From the NCBI GenBank assembly GCA_035373625.1, contig DAOSNS010000003.1, forward strand, positions 62,001 through 126,000: a DNA stretch of 64,000 bases, read 5' to 3'. The DNA comes from DSWT01 sp035373625. Lineage in GTDB: Bacteria > Chloroflexota > Anaerolineae > B4-G1 > SLSP01. Of this stretch, positions 1 through 8,107 are shown in pieces. The position numbers and the translations under genes are program-made. Position 1 is the stretch's first letter. The number at the start of each line of letters is the position of its first letter. The notes beneath the pieces were generated by a model that searched no databases, had not been told where the DNA came from, and saw only the letters and a list, made by a program, of their open reading frames with translations.

Positions 1-537
1 GTTGTGTTGCAGACGCCGCACCTCTTTTCCGGCACCATCCGCGAAAACATCCGCTATGGCCGGTTGGATGCGACGGACGAAGAGGTGGAACAGGCGGCGA
101 AAATCGCGCATGCGCACGACTTCATTGTGGAGATGGAGAAAGGCTACGACGAGGAAGTTGGCGAGGGCGGTAACTTGCTTTCGGTGGGTCAGAAACAACT
201 TGTGAGTATCGCGCGTGCCGTGCTGGCCAATCCTGCCATTCTCATCCTTGATGAGGCGACCAGCTCGGTGGACACGCTCACCGAAGCGCGCGTCCAACGC
301 GGTATGGAGGCGTTGATGGCCGGCCGCACGAGCTTCGTCATCGCCCACCGCCTTTCGACGATCAAGCGCGCCGACCGCATCCTGGTTCTCAAGGCCGGGC
401 GTATCGTCGAGGTGGGCACGCACAGCGAGCTGATCCGCGCCCGCGGTCACTACTACGACCTCTACACCCGCCAGTTCCGCCGCGAGCGCGAACAGGTATA
501 CGGTGTCGGCGAGTTTGCGGCTGCGTCAGCATCGTAA
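1..537 (+). CDS. ABC exporter ATPase domain, C-terminal part (partial)
   Basis: The frame is open from the first base, so the gene begins upstream of the window; 178 residues remain. They hold the second half of an ABC nucleotide-binding domain: the Q-loop (LQTPHLFSGTI), a signature variant LSVGQ, Walker B with D-loop (ILILDEATSSVD) and the H-loop (IAHRLST). The spacing and the tail ending ARGHYYDLYTRQF are typical of type IV exporters of the MsbA/MdlB kind, in which a membrane domain precedes the ATPase. The substrate cannot be told. The third G of LSGGQ is V here, a mild deviation seen in active members. A hairpin lies just downstream. Confidence 0.9.
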   Translation, partial: VVLQTPHLFSGTIRENIRYGRLDATDEEVEQAAKIAHAHDFIVEMEKGYDEEVGEGGNLLSVGQKQLVSIARAVLANPAILILDEATSSVDTLTEARVQRGMEALMAGRTSFVIAHRLSTIKRADRILVLKAGRIVEVGTHSELIRARGHYYDLYTRQFRREREQVYGVGEFAAASAS

Positions 538-563
538 CAGGACGCGGATTGACCGCTGAGAAC

Positions 564-610
564 GGGACACGGGTTGACACAAAGGCTGCATCTGTGAAAA
601 TCCGTGTCCC
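564..610. terminator. Hairpin between convergent genes
   Basis: Bases 564-575 (GGGACACGG core plus GTT) pair with 599-610, giving a 12-bp stem with one G-T pair and a 23-nt loop. It sits between the convergent ends of the ABC exporter and the TPR gene, where a shared terminator is expected. There is no clear T-run on either side, so intrinsic termination is only a possibility. Confidence 0.4.
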
Positions 611-618
611 AGTTGTTA

Positions 619-1698
619 TCAATATTGCGGTGTCGCCGTGCCGATCTGCACAGGAATCCAGGAGGTTGGCGTGGGGGTGGGGGTTTGGCATAGGCGCGCA
701 CGCTCAATGGCATCGTCGGGCGCGTTCCAACGGCGCAACAAGGGTTCGGCTTGGGCACAGGCGGTGGGATCGTTTAACCCTGTCAATGCCAACGCACGTT
801 TGATGTCGAGGTCGCGTGGCGGATCATCGCTGGCGAGGTAGAGGCTGTAGTCGCCCGTTGTAAAGCGTGCCGCCGCCACATCGAAGGCGATCTTGGCTTC
901 ATTGTAGGCATGTTGTGCCAGATAGGCTTCGCCGAGTGCGTACCAGAGCGCGGCAGCGCTGTTGGGGTCGGCGCGCAACTGGATGAGCAGATGTCGGAAA
1001 GCCGACTCGATTTCCCCGGAGGCGAGCAACGCGGTGGCGCGGTAGTAGAAGCCAAGCGGATTCTCCGGTTCGCGGCTGCTGAACGTCTGGGCCAGGGCCA
1101 TCAGCGCATTGCTGTCGTTGCTTTGACGCGCGGCGCGCCAACGCTCGGCAAACACATCAGGCGCCAGTCCCGGATCGAGACTTTCGGCGACCCGCAAGGC
1201 CTGTTCGGCAACTTTCGGCTCGCCCTGCCGCGCCAGAATCACCCCCAGGAGTGCCCAGGTTTCGGCTTCATCGGCGGCTTCGCGGACGGCGTCCCAGGCG
1301 CGCGCTTCGGCGGTATCCAGATCGCCGCGCAAAAGTGCCAGGCGTGCCCCTTCCCGCAAGACATGACCCCGTAATGGACTATCTTCCGGTGTGATGCGGC
1401 GCGCTTTTTCCCATGCGGCTTCGGCAGTCTCGAACGCTTCATAATCCAACGCAATCCGCATCACCCTGAGCGATTGGTTTGTTTCGGCCATGGTGGTAGG
1501 TATGGGGGTGCTTGTTGGCGTCAACGCGCGGGTAGGGAAGCGTTCCCACGGTGGTGAAGGCTGCATCTGTGGAAGCGGCGTGGATGGCGCAGACGGCTGT
1601 TCGCCGAAATTCGCCGAGATAATCCACAACCCAACCGCAAGGATGAGCAACAGCAGGCTGGCGAGCCACAGGCGTCGTGTGCGGCTTGGGATTTTCAT
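619..1698 (-). CDS. Membrane-anchored TPR protein
   Basis: The 359-residue product has one N-terminal hydrophobic segment (about residues 10-30), then a Pro/Ser/Thr-rich linker, then helical repeats with the TPR spacing (for example AEARAWDAVREAADEAETWA and ALWYALGEAYLAQHAYNEA) to about residue 310, and a short Pro/Thr tail. It should be anchored in the cytoplasmic membrane with the TPR domain outside, acting as a protein-binding scaffold; no catalytic motif is seen. Its ATG overlaps the stop of the glycosyltransferase gene upstream by 4 bp, so the two are translationally coupled at the end of the operon starting near 4700. Confidence 0.8.
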   Translation of the reverse strand: MKIPSRTRRLWLASLLLLILAVGLWIISANFGEQPSAPSTPLPQMQPSPPWERFPTRALTPTSTPIPTTMAETNQSLRVMRIALDYEAFETAEAAWEKARRITPEDSPLRGHVLREGARLALLRGDLDTAEARAWDAVREAADEAETWALLGVILARQGEPKVAEQALRVAESLDPGLAPDVFAERWRAARQSNDSNALMALAQTFSSREPENPLGFYYRATALLASGEIESAFRHLLIQLRADPNSAAALWYALGEAYLAQHAYNEAKIAFDVAAARFTTGDYSLYLASDDPPRDLDIKRALALTGLNDPTACAQAEPLLRRWNAPDDAIERARLCQTPTPTPTSWIPVQIGTATPQY

Positions 1699-2435
1699 AT
1701 CCGCTGTGCTCTTCGGACGCGCTGATATTTGCGCATTTCGTAGTAACTCATCAATGCCGAGAGCAGTACACCATGTAGCCCATCACGCCAGCCGCCGAGA
1801 GTGACGAAACGCCACCAGAAATGGCGCGGAATCTGGGTATACGGGGTGTAGAATTTAGGGCGCACGCCCTTTTGGAGCAAAATGCCCGCGTCGAAATCGG
1901 TATATTTGCGTTGCTTGATGACAAACTGCTGCAACGTTTCATAATTGTAGTGGATGAGCGGCTGTTTGAGGTATCCGGCCTCACCGTCGAGCATGGCTTC
2001 TTCGTGGACGGCGCGGTTGGGATCGTAGCGGGCACATTCGCGGCGCAGCAGGCGTAACTGATAATCGGGCCACCAGCCTGCGCCGCGCATACGATGTCCA
2101 AAGATATAATTGTGGCGCGGCACCCACCATCCGACTTTGTCTCCTTGCTGGATAACCTCGCGGATTTCTTCGGCCAGGGCCGGTGTCGCGCGCTCATCGG
2201 CATCCACAAAGAAAATCCATTCTGCCTCGACGCACTCCAGGGCTGCATTGCGCTGCTGTGAGTAATTCACAAAACGGTGCTGGACAACCTCCGCGCCGGC
2301 CTGTTGCGCCAGCGCAACGGTGGCGTCACTGCTGAAACTATCCACGATGGTGACACCGTCGGCCCAGCGCAGGCTCTCGATACAGGCTTGAATGTGGCGT
2401 TCTTCGTTGAGGGTCAGAATGACAGCCTTGAGCAT
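1695..2435 (-). CDS. Family 2 glycosyltransferase (WaaE/KdtX-like)
   Basis: The 246-residue protein starts with the GT-A fold signature (AVILTLNEERHIQACIESL), followed by VDSFSSDAT and the metal-binding DxD-type motif FFVDADER near residue 80. The later HNYIFGHRM...WWPDYQLRLLRR segment is typical of the WaaE/KdtX-like GT2 subgroup, which adds a sugar to glycolipid or cell-surface glycan precursors on the cytoplasmic face. The acceptor is unknown here. It is the third gene of a leftward operon with another GT2 and a lipoprotein, pointing to surface polysaccharide or glycoprotein assembly. Its stop overlaps the start of the TPR gene. Confidence 0.85.
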   Translation of the reverse strand: MLKAVILTLNEERHIQACIESLRWADGVTIVDSFSSDATVALAQQAGAEVVQHRFVNYSQQRNAALECVEAEWIFFVDADERATPALAEEIREVIQQGDKVGWWVPRHNYIFGHRMRGAGWWPDYQLRLLRRECARYDPNRAVHEEAMLDGEAGYLKQPLIHYNYETLQQFVIKQRKYTDFDAGILLQKGVRPKFYTPYTQIPRHFWWRFVTLGGWRDGLHGVLLSALMSYYEMRKYQRVRRAQRI

Positions 2436-2496
2436 CGTTTTCAGTCGTCAGTTCTCTCGATTAAGAAATACATTCTCTTGCCCCCTGCCTCTTGCA

Positions 2497-3429
2497 TCAT
2501 CCCCGGGATTTCCAGGCCGCAACAATCTTGCTGTATGCGGCGTGCCATTCTTCCGTGGAAGCGTCCCTGGCCTTCTTTGCAAAAGAGCGGCGCACCACAG
2601 CACCGACCAGCGCGCGCGTGAGCGGATCGCGGTGTTTGCGGTAAAGCCTGGCACGGCTTTCCCAGAGATAGGCTGTGGTCAGTGGACGTGCTTGTTGAGT
2701 GCTTGCGCCACCGTAATGGACGACTTTGGCCCCCGGCACCAACCAGACTTCCCATCCGGCTTTGTGCATGCGCCAGGCCCAGTCAATCTCTTCGCAGTAC
2801 ATAAAAAACTGCTCATCGAGCTTCCCGACCTGTGCGATGGCTTCCCCGCGCGCCATCATCGCGGCCCCAAGCGGATGATCAATGCGCAACGGGCAACCGT
2901 TCGCGCGGTTTTCGGGATAACGTCCGTTGAAGCGCGTATAGTAGAAACGCTGCGGCAGCCATCCCAGGTCAAACAACGGCTGCAAGAGACCGGGGAAACG
3001 AAAGGCACTGGTTTGCAGTGAACCATCCGGATTGAGCAATTGTGGCCCGACAAGCCCCGCGCGCGGATGTTCCGTGAAAAAGTGCAGCAGGATGGACAAC
3101 GCGCCGGCCTGAATGACAGTGTCGGGGTTGAGCAACCACACGAAATCGGGATACCCCTGCTGCTGCAAACGTTCGAGAATCAAATTGTTGCCGCGCACAA
3201 ACCCCAGATTCTCCGGGCTGGCTTCCAGATTGACCCAGGGATGGCGCGCGCGTACCATAGTCGTCGAGCCGTCCGATGAAGCATTATCCACTACCCACAC
3301 CGTAGCGTGGATTTTTGTCCGCCCCAATTCTTCGCGTAGTGATAAAAGGCAGGCGTCGAGCATGGTTTTTACGTTCCAGGAAACGATGACCACACCTAAC
3401 GTTGGGGTGGGGCTGGCTGATTCAAGCAT
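2497..3429 (-). CDS. Family 2 glycosyltransferase (rhamnosyltransferase-like)
   Basis: The 310-residue protein has the GT2 start VVIVSWNVKTMLDACLLSL, WVVDNASSDGST, the NLGFVRGNN motif and the DxD-type WLLNPDTVI near residue 100, followed by the C-terminal GT2 elements PLGAAMMARGEAIAQVGKLDE and EEIDWAWRMHKAGWEV. These are features of the rhamnosyltransferase/WcaA-like branch acting on cell-surface polysaccharides. The start is 7 bp from the stop of the lipoprotein gene upstream, so it belongs to the same transcript. The exact sugar and acceptor cannot be read from sequence. Confidence 0.85.
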   Translation of the reverse strand: MLESASPTPTLGVVIVSWNVKTMLDACLLSLREELGRTKIHATVWVVDNASSDGSTTMVRARHPWVNLEASPENLGFVRGNNLILERLQQQGYPDFVWLLNPDTVIQAGALSILLHFFTEHPRAGLVGPQLLNPDGSLQTSAFRFPGLLQPLFDLGWLPQRFYYTRFNGRYPENRANGCPLRIDHPLGAAMMARGEAIAQVGKLDEQFFMYCEEIDWAWRMHKAGWEVWLVPGAKVVHYGGASTQQARPLTTAYLWESRARLYRKHRDPLTRALVGAVVRRSFAKKARDASTEEWHAAYSKIVAAWKSRG

Positions 3430-3436
3430 GCGTTGT

Positions 3437-4684
3437 CTACGGCTCCCAAATGGTGACGAAGGTTGGGTCCACGCGATTGTTCACCGCTGCGATTTCGACA
3501 TCCTCGTGGATCAATCCCATCCAGTAGTACAACGGGTTGCGCACCGGCATTTCGACGACTTGTACGCAGCCGGTAACCTCAGATCGCGCGTTGGGGGGCA
3601 GATACCAGTATTGACCGACTTGCACGAGGTTCACACCCGGCTGGCCGATGCCCCAGCGGAAAGGATAATTGCGCAGGCTGGTGTCGAAATCCATGCCCAC
3701 GCGGAACACGCCGGATTCTTCCGACCAGCCCAGCGTATTGAAATTCTGGTCACTCCGGTAAGTCGTACCGGGCCAGGGACCGGTTGTGCGAATGTAGGTG
3801 GCGCTGTCATTCTCGACGGTAAGCGTGAAACAGAGTGTATCCGATAGCACCATCGTGGTGACGTTGTACTCTACTGCACCGTTGACAATGTAAGCACGTG
3901 GTAGACCGGCATTGACGATTTCCAGCGTGTCACTCACGCTCACACGTTGACCCATCGCATCACGCGCCTCGGCGGAGACGGTGTAGATGCCGTCCGGCGG
4001 CGGTTCGCTGCCGGCGTCAATGCCGCCGTCATAATCGTAAGTGTGCCAGCCTTTGGTGTTCGGTTTGGTGCGTTTCTCATCCTCTGGAATGGCATGCATG
4101 ACACCGTCCGCCCCTTGCAAGTAGACACGCAGGTCTTCCACATCTTTGTCCAATGTCAGGTTAATACGCACCCGGTCATCAATGCCATCCTGGTTGGGCG
4201 AGAAAGTTTTGGGGGAAATGCTGAATCCGCGAATGGCCGGTAACTGCGTATCGGCATTTTGGATCGTGAGCGTCCCCGTAACCGTGGCCGTTTCCCCATC
4301 CGCGGCCTGCGCCTGGATTTCCCAGGTGTAGATGCCGTCGGGCAGCATGCGCTTGATGATACTGAAATCGTAAGGCGTCTCATTTGGCAAGAGAAACCCA
4401 TCCACAACGCCGCCGAAATAAACGGTGTAGGGGTCTTCGTTAAGGCTGAGCGGTTTAGCATCACGAAACGTGTAAACCTGGCCGTTGATGTCGTAAAGTC
4501 TGATGCTCACCACAGCATTGCGGTTCAATAGAAAAGTGATTTTGGTCAGGTCCGTTTGTCCGTCGGCGTTTGGAGTGATAGTATCCGGTGTCACTGTGAC
4601 CTTATCGAGCAGCGGCTTTGGTCCGCACGCACTGAGCACAAACGTGAGCAAAACCACAACGCACAGAAAATGTGTGATTTTCAT
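3437..4684 (-). CDS. Lipoprotein with FlgD-like Ig repeats
   Basis: The product is 415 residues. The N-terminus MKITHFLCVVVLLTFVLSAC ends in a lipobox (LSAC), so the protein should be lipid-anchored after export. Two segments read like FlgD/CHU_C-type Ig modules (VTPDTITPNADGQTDLTKITFLL and ISPKTFSPNQDGIDDRVRINLTL), each followed by a 'DGIYT' strand. The rest is beta-rich with no enzyme motif. A good Shine-Dalgarno (AGGAGG) lies 9 nt before the ATG and a promoter lies at 4706-4733, so this is the first gene of the leftward operon with two glycosyltransferases and a TPR protein. The role is probably structural at the cell surface. Confidence 0.8.
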   Translation of the reverse strand: MKITHFLCVVVLLTFVLSACGPKPLLDKVTVTPDTITPNADGQTDLTKITFLLNRNAVVSIRLYDINGQVYTFRDAKPLSLNEDPYTVYFGGVVDGFLLPNETPYDFSIIKRMLPDGIYTWEIQAQAADGETATVTGTLTIQNADTQLPAIRGFSISPKTFSPNQDGIDDRVRINLTLDKDVEDLRVYLQGADGVMHAIPEDEKRTKPNTKGWHTYDYDGGIDAGSEPPPDGIYTVSAEARDAMGQRVSVSDTLEIVNAGLPRAYIVNGAVEYNVTTMVLSDTLCFTLTVENDSATYIRTTGPWPGTTYRSDQNFNTLGWSEESGVFRVGMDFDTSLRNYPFRWGIGQPGVNLVQVGQYWYLPPNARSEVTGCVQVVEMPVRNPLYYWMGLIHEDVEIAAVNNRVDPTFVTIWEP

Positions 4685-4705
4685 AACTGATGGCCTCCTG
4701 GCGGA

Positions 4706-4733
4706 AGTGTACCAGGGCTTGAACGGTAGTCAA
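4706..4733 (-). promoter_or_regulatory. Promoter of the lipoprotein-glycosyltransferase operon
   Basis: On the minus strand TTGACT (4728-4733) is followed after 16 bp by TACACT (4706-4711), preceded by TGG, an extended -10. Transcription would start near 4699, leaving a short leader with AGGAGG before the ATG at 4684. The -35 box touches the edge of the repeat array. Confidence 0.55.
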
Positions 4734-4743
4734 GTCAAGCCCG

Positions 4744-5205
4744 GCTTCAAGCGGAGCTTCAAGCGGAGCTTCGAGCGGATCGCCAGATCCGCGTTGATCG
4801 CCAGATCCGCGTCAATCGCCAGATCCGCGTCAATCGCCAGATCCGCGCTCCTTGAGCTTCAAGCGGATCGCCAGATCCGCGTCAATCGCCAGATCCGCGC
4901 TTCTCGACCGCTTCAAGCGGATCGCCAGACCCGCGTTAATCGCCAGATCCGCGCTCCTTGAGCTTCAAGCGGATCGCCAGATCCGCGTCAATCGCCAGAT
5001 CCGCGTCAATCGCCATATCCGCATTCCTTGAGCTTCAAGCGGATCGCCAGATCCGCGTTAATCGCCAGATCCGCGTCAATCGCCAGATCCGCGCTTCTCG
5101 ACCGCTTCAAGCGGATCGCCAGACCCGCGTTAATCGCCAGATCCGCGCTCCTTGAGCTTCAAGCGGATCGCCAGATCCGCGTCAATCGCCAGATCCGCGT
5201 TTCTC
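4744..5205. repeat. Tandem array of 18-bp units with higher-order structure
   Basis: About 18 copies of the unit ATCGCCAGATCCGCGTCA fill 4775-5200. They come in blocks of two to four separated by two alternating spacers, one with CTCCTTGAGCTTCAAGCGG and one with CTTCTCGACCGCTTCAAGC. A composite of both block types occurs twice. The first unit of each block completes the palindrome GCGGATC-GCCA-GATCCGC. Because the unit is a multiple of three, frames stay open across the array, but no start, Shine-Dalgarno or codon bias supports translation. It fills the gap between the divergent lipoprotein and GH3 genes. Confidence 0.9.
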
Positions 5206-5208
5206 AAG

Positions 5209-5236
5209 TTGCCTAACTGCCCGTCTGCGTTAAAAT
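5209..5236 (+). promoter_or_regulatory. Promoter of the GH3-like gene
   Basis: TTGCCT (5209-5214), a 16-bp spacer and TAAAAT (5231-5236) lie immediately after the repeat array. Transcription would start near 5243, within or just before the GGAGG Shine-Dalgarno (about 5244-5248), which leaves a very short leader. Confidence is moderate because both boxes carry mismatches. Confidence 0.35.
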
Positions 5237-5253
5237 AACGGTGGAGGAGAAAA

Positions 5254-8088
5254 ATGCGCACCCGTTTATTATGTCGCGGGGTGCTGACGTTGTTTCTGCT
5301 GCTCTCGTTTGTCCCGACGGTGCAGGCGCAAGAAACAACGCCTGACCCTGTCTTAGAATTGATGGAGTGGATGTCCCCTGAAGCCAGAGTTGGACAATTG
5401 GTGCTGGTAGCGTTCCCCGGCACCGATGTCTCTGACGCGGCTGAGATTACGACCTTGATTCGTGACTATAAGATCGGTGGTGTGCTTTTACGTCCTCAGA
5501 ACGGCAATTTTGGCACGGCACGTTTGTCACCATCTGAGGTGATTTCGATCACCAATCGCCTGCAACAAGTGGCATGGGAGAGTTCCCAAATACAACCGCC
5601 GCAGTTGCCGGGGGAGGCAACGTCGGTGGCGCCCTCACCGTACATCCCGCTTTTCGTGGCGGTAAGTGCCAGCCTCGATGGCATTCCTGTCACCACATTC
5701 ATCTCCGATACTACCCCTTTGCCGTCGCCGATGGCATTGGGGGCGACGTGGAATTCCTCTTTAGTAGAGACGGCCGGCGCCGTTTTGGGTGAGGAATTGG
5801 CAGCGCTGGGGGTGAACCTGTATCTCGGCCCCAACCTGGATGTGCTGTACACCCCTCGTCCCGGCGATGCCTCTGATTTGGGCGTCAATGCCCTGGGAGG
5901 TGACCCTTTTTGGGTGGGTGAATTGGGGCGTGCTTATGTGCAGGGTTTGCACAATGGGAGCCAGGGACGCTTGTTGGTTGTGCCACGCCATTTACCCGGT
6001 CTTGGCGATGCCGACCGCAATCTGGAAGATGAGGTGCCAACTGTACAAAAACCGCTGGAGCAACTGCGGCAGATCGAACTGGCGCCTTTCTTTGCCGTTG
6101 CGCGTGATGTACCGGGCAAAAGTAATGTTGCCGATGGCTTTCTTGTCACCCACATCCGCTATCGCGGCTTTCAGGGCAATATCCGCCAGGCCACACGCCC
6201 CATCAGCCTCGACGCCCAGGCCCTCCAATCGGTGATGAGCCTGGCCGAATTTGCCGCCTGGCGGCAGGGTGGGGGAATATTGGTTTCGGATGACTTAGGG
6301 CTGAAGTCTATCCACTATTCTTACGATCCGCGTGGGCTTTCGTTTAATGCGCGTCGTGTGGCGCAAGATGCGTTGACTGCCGGCAACGATTTGTTGATCC
6401 TCAACCGCTTTGCTGCGGACCGTGAAGACTGGAAGGCACATTTTGCCAATATACGCGACACCCTGAATTTCCTGGTCGGACGTTACAAAGCCGATGCGAC
6501 ATTCCGTGAACTTGTGGATGATGCTGTTTATCGCTTGCTGAGCATGAAAATGCGCGCTTATCCAAAGAGCTTTTCCTGGGAAGCGGTACAGGTAGCCTCC
6601 GAATCGCCTGATGTTTTTGGCGTTGAGCGCACAATAGATGACCAGGTGGCAATCAATGCCTTAACCCGCGTCTCACCGCTTTCGGGGGATGTCGCTGCAC
6701 CGGCCTTTCGGGAAGGCGACACCATTGTCATTTTTACCCAGGAACGCTATGGACAGCCTTTCGCCGATTATGTACCGGTTCCCTTATTGACGGCCACCGC
6801 GTTACGGGAGGCCGTGTTGCGCTTCTATGGCCCCGATGGCACGGCCACCGTTCGCTCTAGTGACGTGCAGGCATTTACCTTCCAGCAGTTGTATGATGCC
6901 CTTGCCGTGGATCAAACGTTAACTTTGCCTGAAGGTCCCCCGGCGCTTTCCACGATCATTCTTAATGCGGTTAAAAATGCCCGCTGGGTCGTCTTTGCTA
7001 CCACCGGTTTGCAGGCCAAAGACCCTGCCAGCTACGCGCTCAAGCTCTTTCTCTCGAAACAGGCCAGTGCTATCACCGGGAACATCGTCGTTTTGGCATT
7101 TGGTCCACCTTATGAATTGGACAGCACCGAAATCAGCAAACTGGATTTCTTTTACGCCCTGTATTCTCCGGGATCGGCTTTTGTGGATGCGGGTGTGCGC
7201 GCTCTGTTTGGCGATCTGGTGGCCTCCGGTGCTTCGCCGGTAGACATCTCGGCGCTCAACTATTCTATCGCGCGGCAGACTATGCCCACGCCCAACCAGG
7301 TGATTGCGCTGGACATTGTGGGACCTACCGGTGAGGTGCTGACGGAGACCGAACGCTCGGAAATCCTCAAGGGCGGCGTGATTAACCTGCGTACCGGGGT
7401 GATCGTTGATTCCAACGGACGTCCGGTGCCTGATAGAACACCGGTGCAGTTCATTCTTGCCTATCCCCAAGAGGATATTGAACGCGTCGTCGTTGCCGAA
7501 ACCCATGGCGGTGTAGCCACGACCTCCGTTACCCTGGACCGCGAGGGACAGTTGGATATTACTGTGCAATCGGAACCGGCGCTTTCCTCGTTGCGGCTTC
7601 AGCTTACCATACGTGCCGAAGGACCTATCGAGATTGCCTCGATTGCGCCTACACCCACGCCGACCCCCCCGCCCACGCCGACCCCCACGCCTACGCCCAC
7701 GCCTACGCCCACGCCGACCCCCACACCTCCGCCGCATCAACTCCCTGAACGGCTCTTTTTGCCGGAACTGCGAGGCAAAGTGCTGTTACGCTGGGGCTTG
7801 GGTGGCGCTCTGTTGATCGGTTTGTTGGGATTCTTCTGGGCCAGGCAGCGTAAGTTCGGTATCGTGTTGACGCTGCGCGTGGCACTCCTGGGGCTGATCG
7901 CTGGGCTGGCCGGTTACATTTTAAGCCTTATCGTTGTGCGCTACTGGCTGGCCGGCTGGCTGTATAGCTTTGCGGGACGCGAGTATGTGGTTGCGGTGGC
8001 TGTCGTGCTGGTTGGAGGTCTGGCTCTTGTGCCGGTTATGATGGTGCTTGGGGCGCGCCAGACGCGGAGCATAGAGGATGAGCTTTAG
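5254..8088 (+). CDS. Exported NagZ-like GH3 protein, probably catalytically impaired
   Basis: The product is 944 residues: a signal peptide cut after VQA (about residue 25), a GH3 N-terminal barrel (about 35-400), a second alpha/beta region, a run of Pro-Thr repeats (about 800-830), and three or four C-terminal membrane segments. The barrel shows IGGVLL and the nucleophile region ILVSDDLGLKSI (D346/D347). The NagZ loop, normally KHFPGHGD followed by D-S-H, reads RHLPGLGD-ADR-NLE (245-258), so the Asp-His acid/base dyad is missing, as is the DQEGG motif. It is likely a membrane-tethered glycan-binding relative of beta-N-acetylhexosaminidase rather than a normal hydrolase. GGAGG precedes the ATG at a good distance. 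Confidence 0.8.
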   Translation: MRTRLLCRGVLTLFLLLSFVPTVQAQETTPDPVLELMEWMSPEARVGQLVLVAFPGTDVSDAAEITTLIRDYKIGGVLLRPQNGNFGTARLSPSEVISITNRLQQVAWESSQIQPPQLPGEATSVAPSPYIPLFVAVSASLDGIPVTTFISDTTPLPSPMALGATWNSSLVETAGAVLGEELAALGVNLYLGPNLDVLYTPRPGDASDLGVNALGGDPFWVGELGRAYVQGLHNGSQGRLLVVPRHLPGLGDADRNLEDEVPTVQKPLEQLRQIELAPFFAVARDVPGKSNVADGFLVTHIRYRGFQGNIRQATRPISLDAQALQSVMSLAEFAAWRQGGGILVSDDLGLKSIHYSYDPRGLSFNARRVAQDALTAGNDLLILNRFAADREDWKAHFANIRDTLNFLVGRYKADATFRELVDDAVYRLLSMKMRAYPKSFSWEAVQVASESPDVFGVERTIDDQVAINALTRVSPLSGDVAAPAFREGDTIVIFTQERYGQPFADYVPVPLLTATALREAVLRFYGPDGTATVRSSDVQAFTFQQLYDALAVDQTLTLPEGPPALSTIILNAVKNARWVVFATTGLQAKDPASYALKLFLSKQASAITGNIVVLAFGPPYELDSTEISKLDFFYALYSPGSAFVDAGVRALFGDLVASGASPVDISALNYSIARQTMPTPNQVIALDIVGPTGEVLTETERSEILKGGVINLRTGVIVDSNGRPVPDRTPVQFILAYPQEDIERVVVAETHGGVATTSVTLDREGQLDITVQSEPALSSLRLQLTIRAEGPIEIASIAPTPTPTPPPTPTPTPTPTPTPTPTPTPPPHQLPERLFLPELRGKVLLRWGLGGALLIGLLGFFWARQRKFGIVLTLRVALLGLIAGLAGYILSLIVVRYWLAGWLYSFAGREYVVAVAVVLVGGLALVPVMMVLGARQTRSIEDEL

Positions 8089-8107
8089 CATCCTCTTCGG
8101 CTCTGAG

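Noticed and set aside
3325..3350. CTTCGCGTAGTGATAAAAGG inside the GT2 gene as another copy of the 9806 repeat
   Set aside because: It differs at several places and is explained by coding for a conserved part of the glycosyltransferase.
4744..5205. CRISPR array
   Set aside because: Repeat units abut each other with no unique spacers, the two inter-block sequences recur, and no cas gene is present.
4503..5216. Long open frames across the 18-bp array, suggesting a repeat protein
   Set aside because: Frames stay open because the unit is a multiple of three; there is no Shine-Dalgarno and the frames run over the lipoprotein promoter and start.
6919..7740. Arg/Gly-rich minus-strand frame opposite the GH3-like gene
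   Set aside because: Its composition comes from the Pro-Thr repeat on the other strand; no ribosome site or family match.
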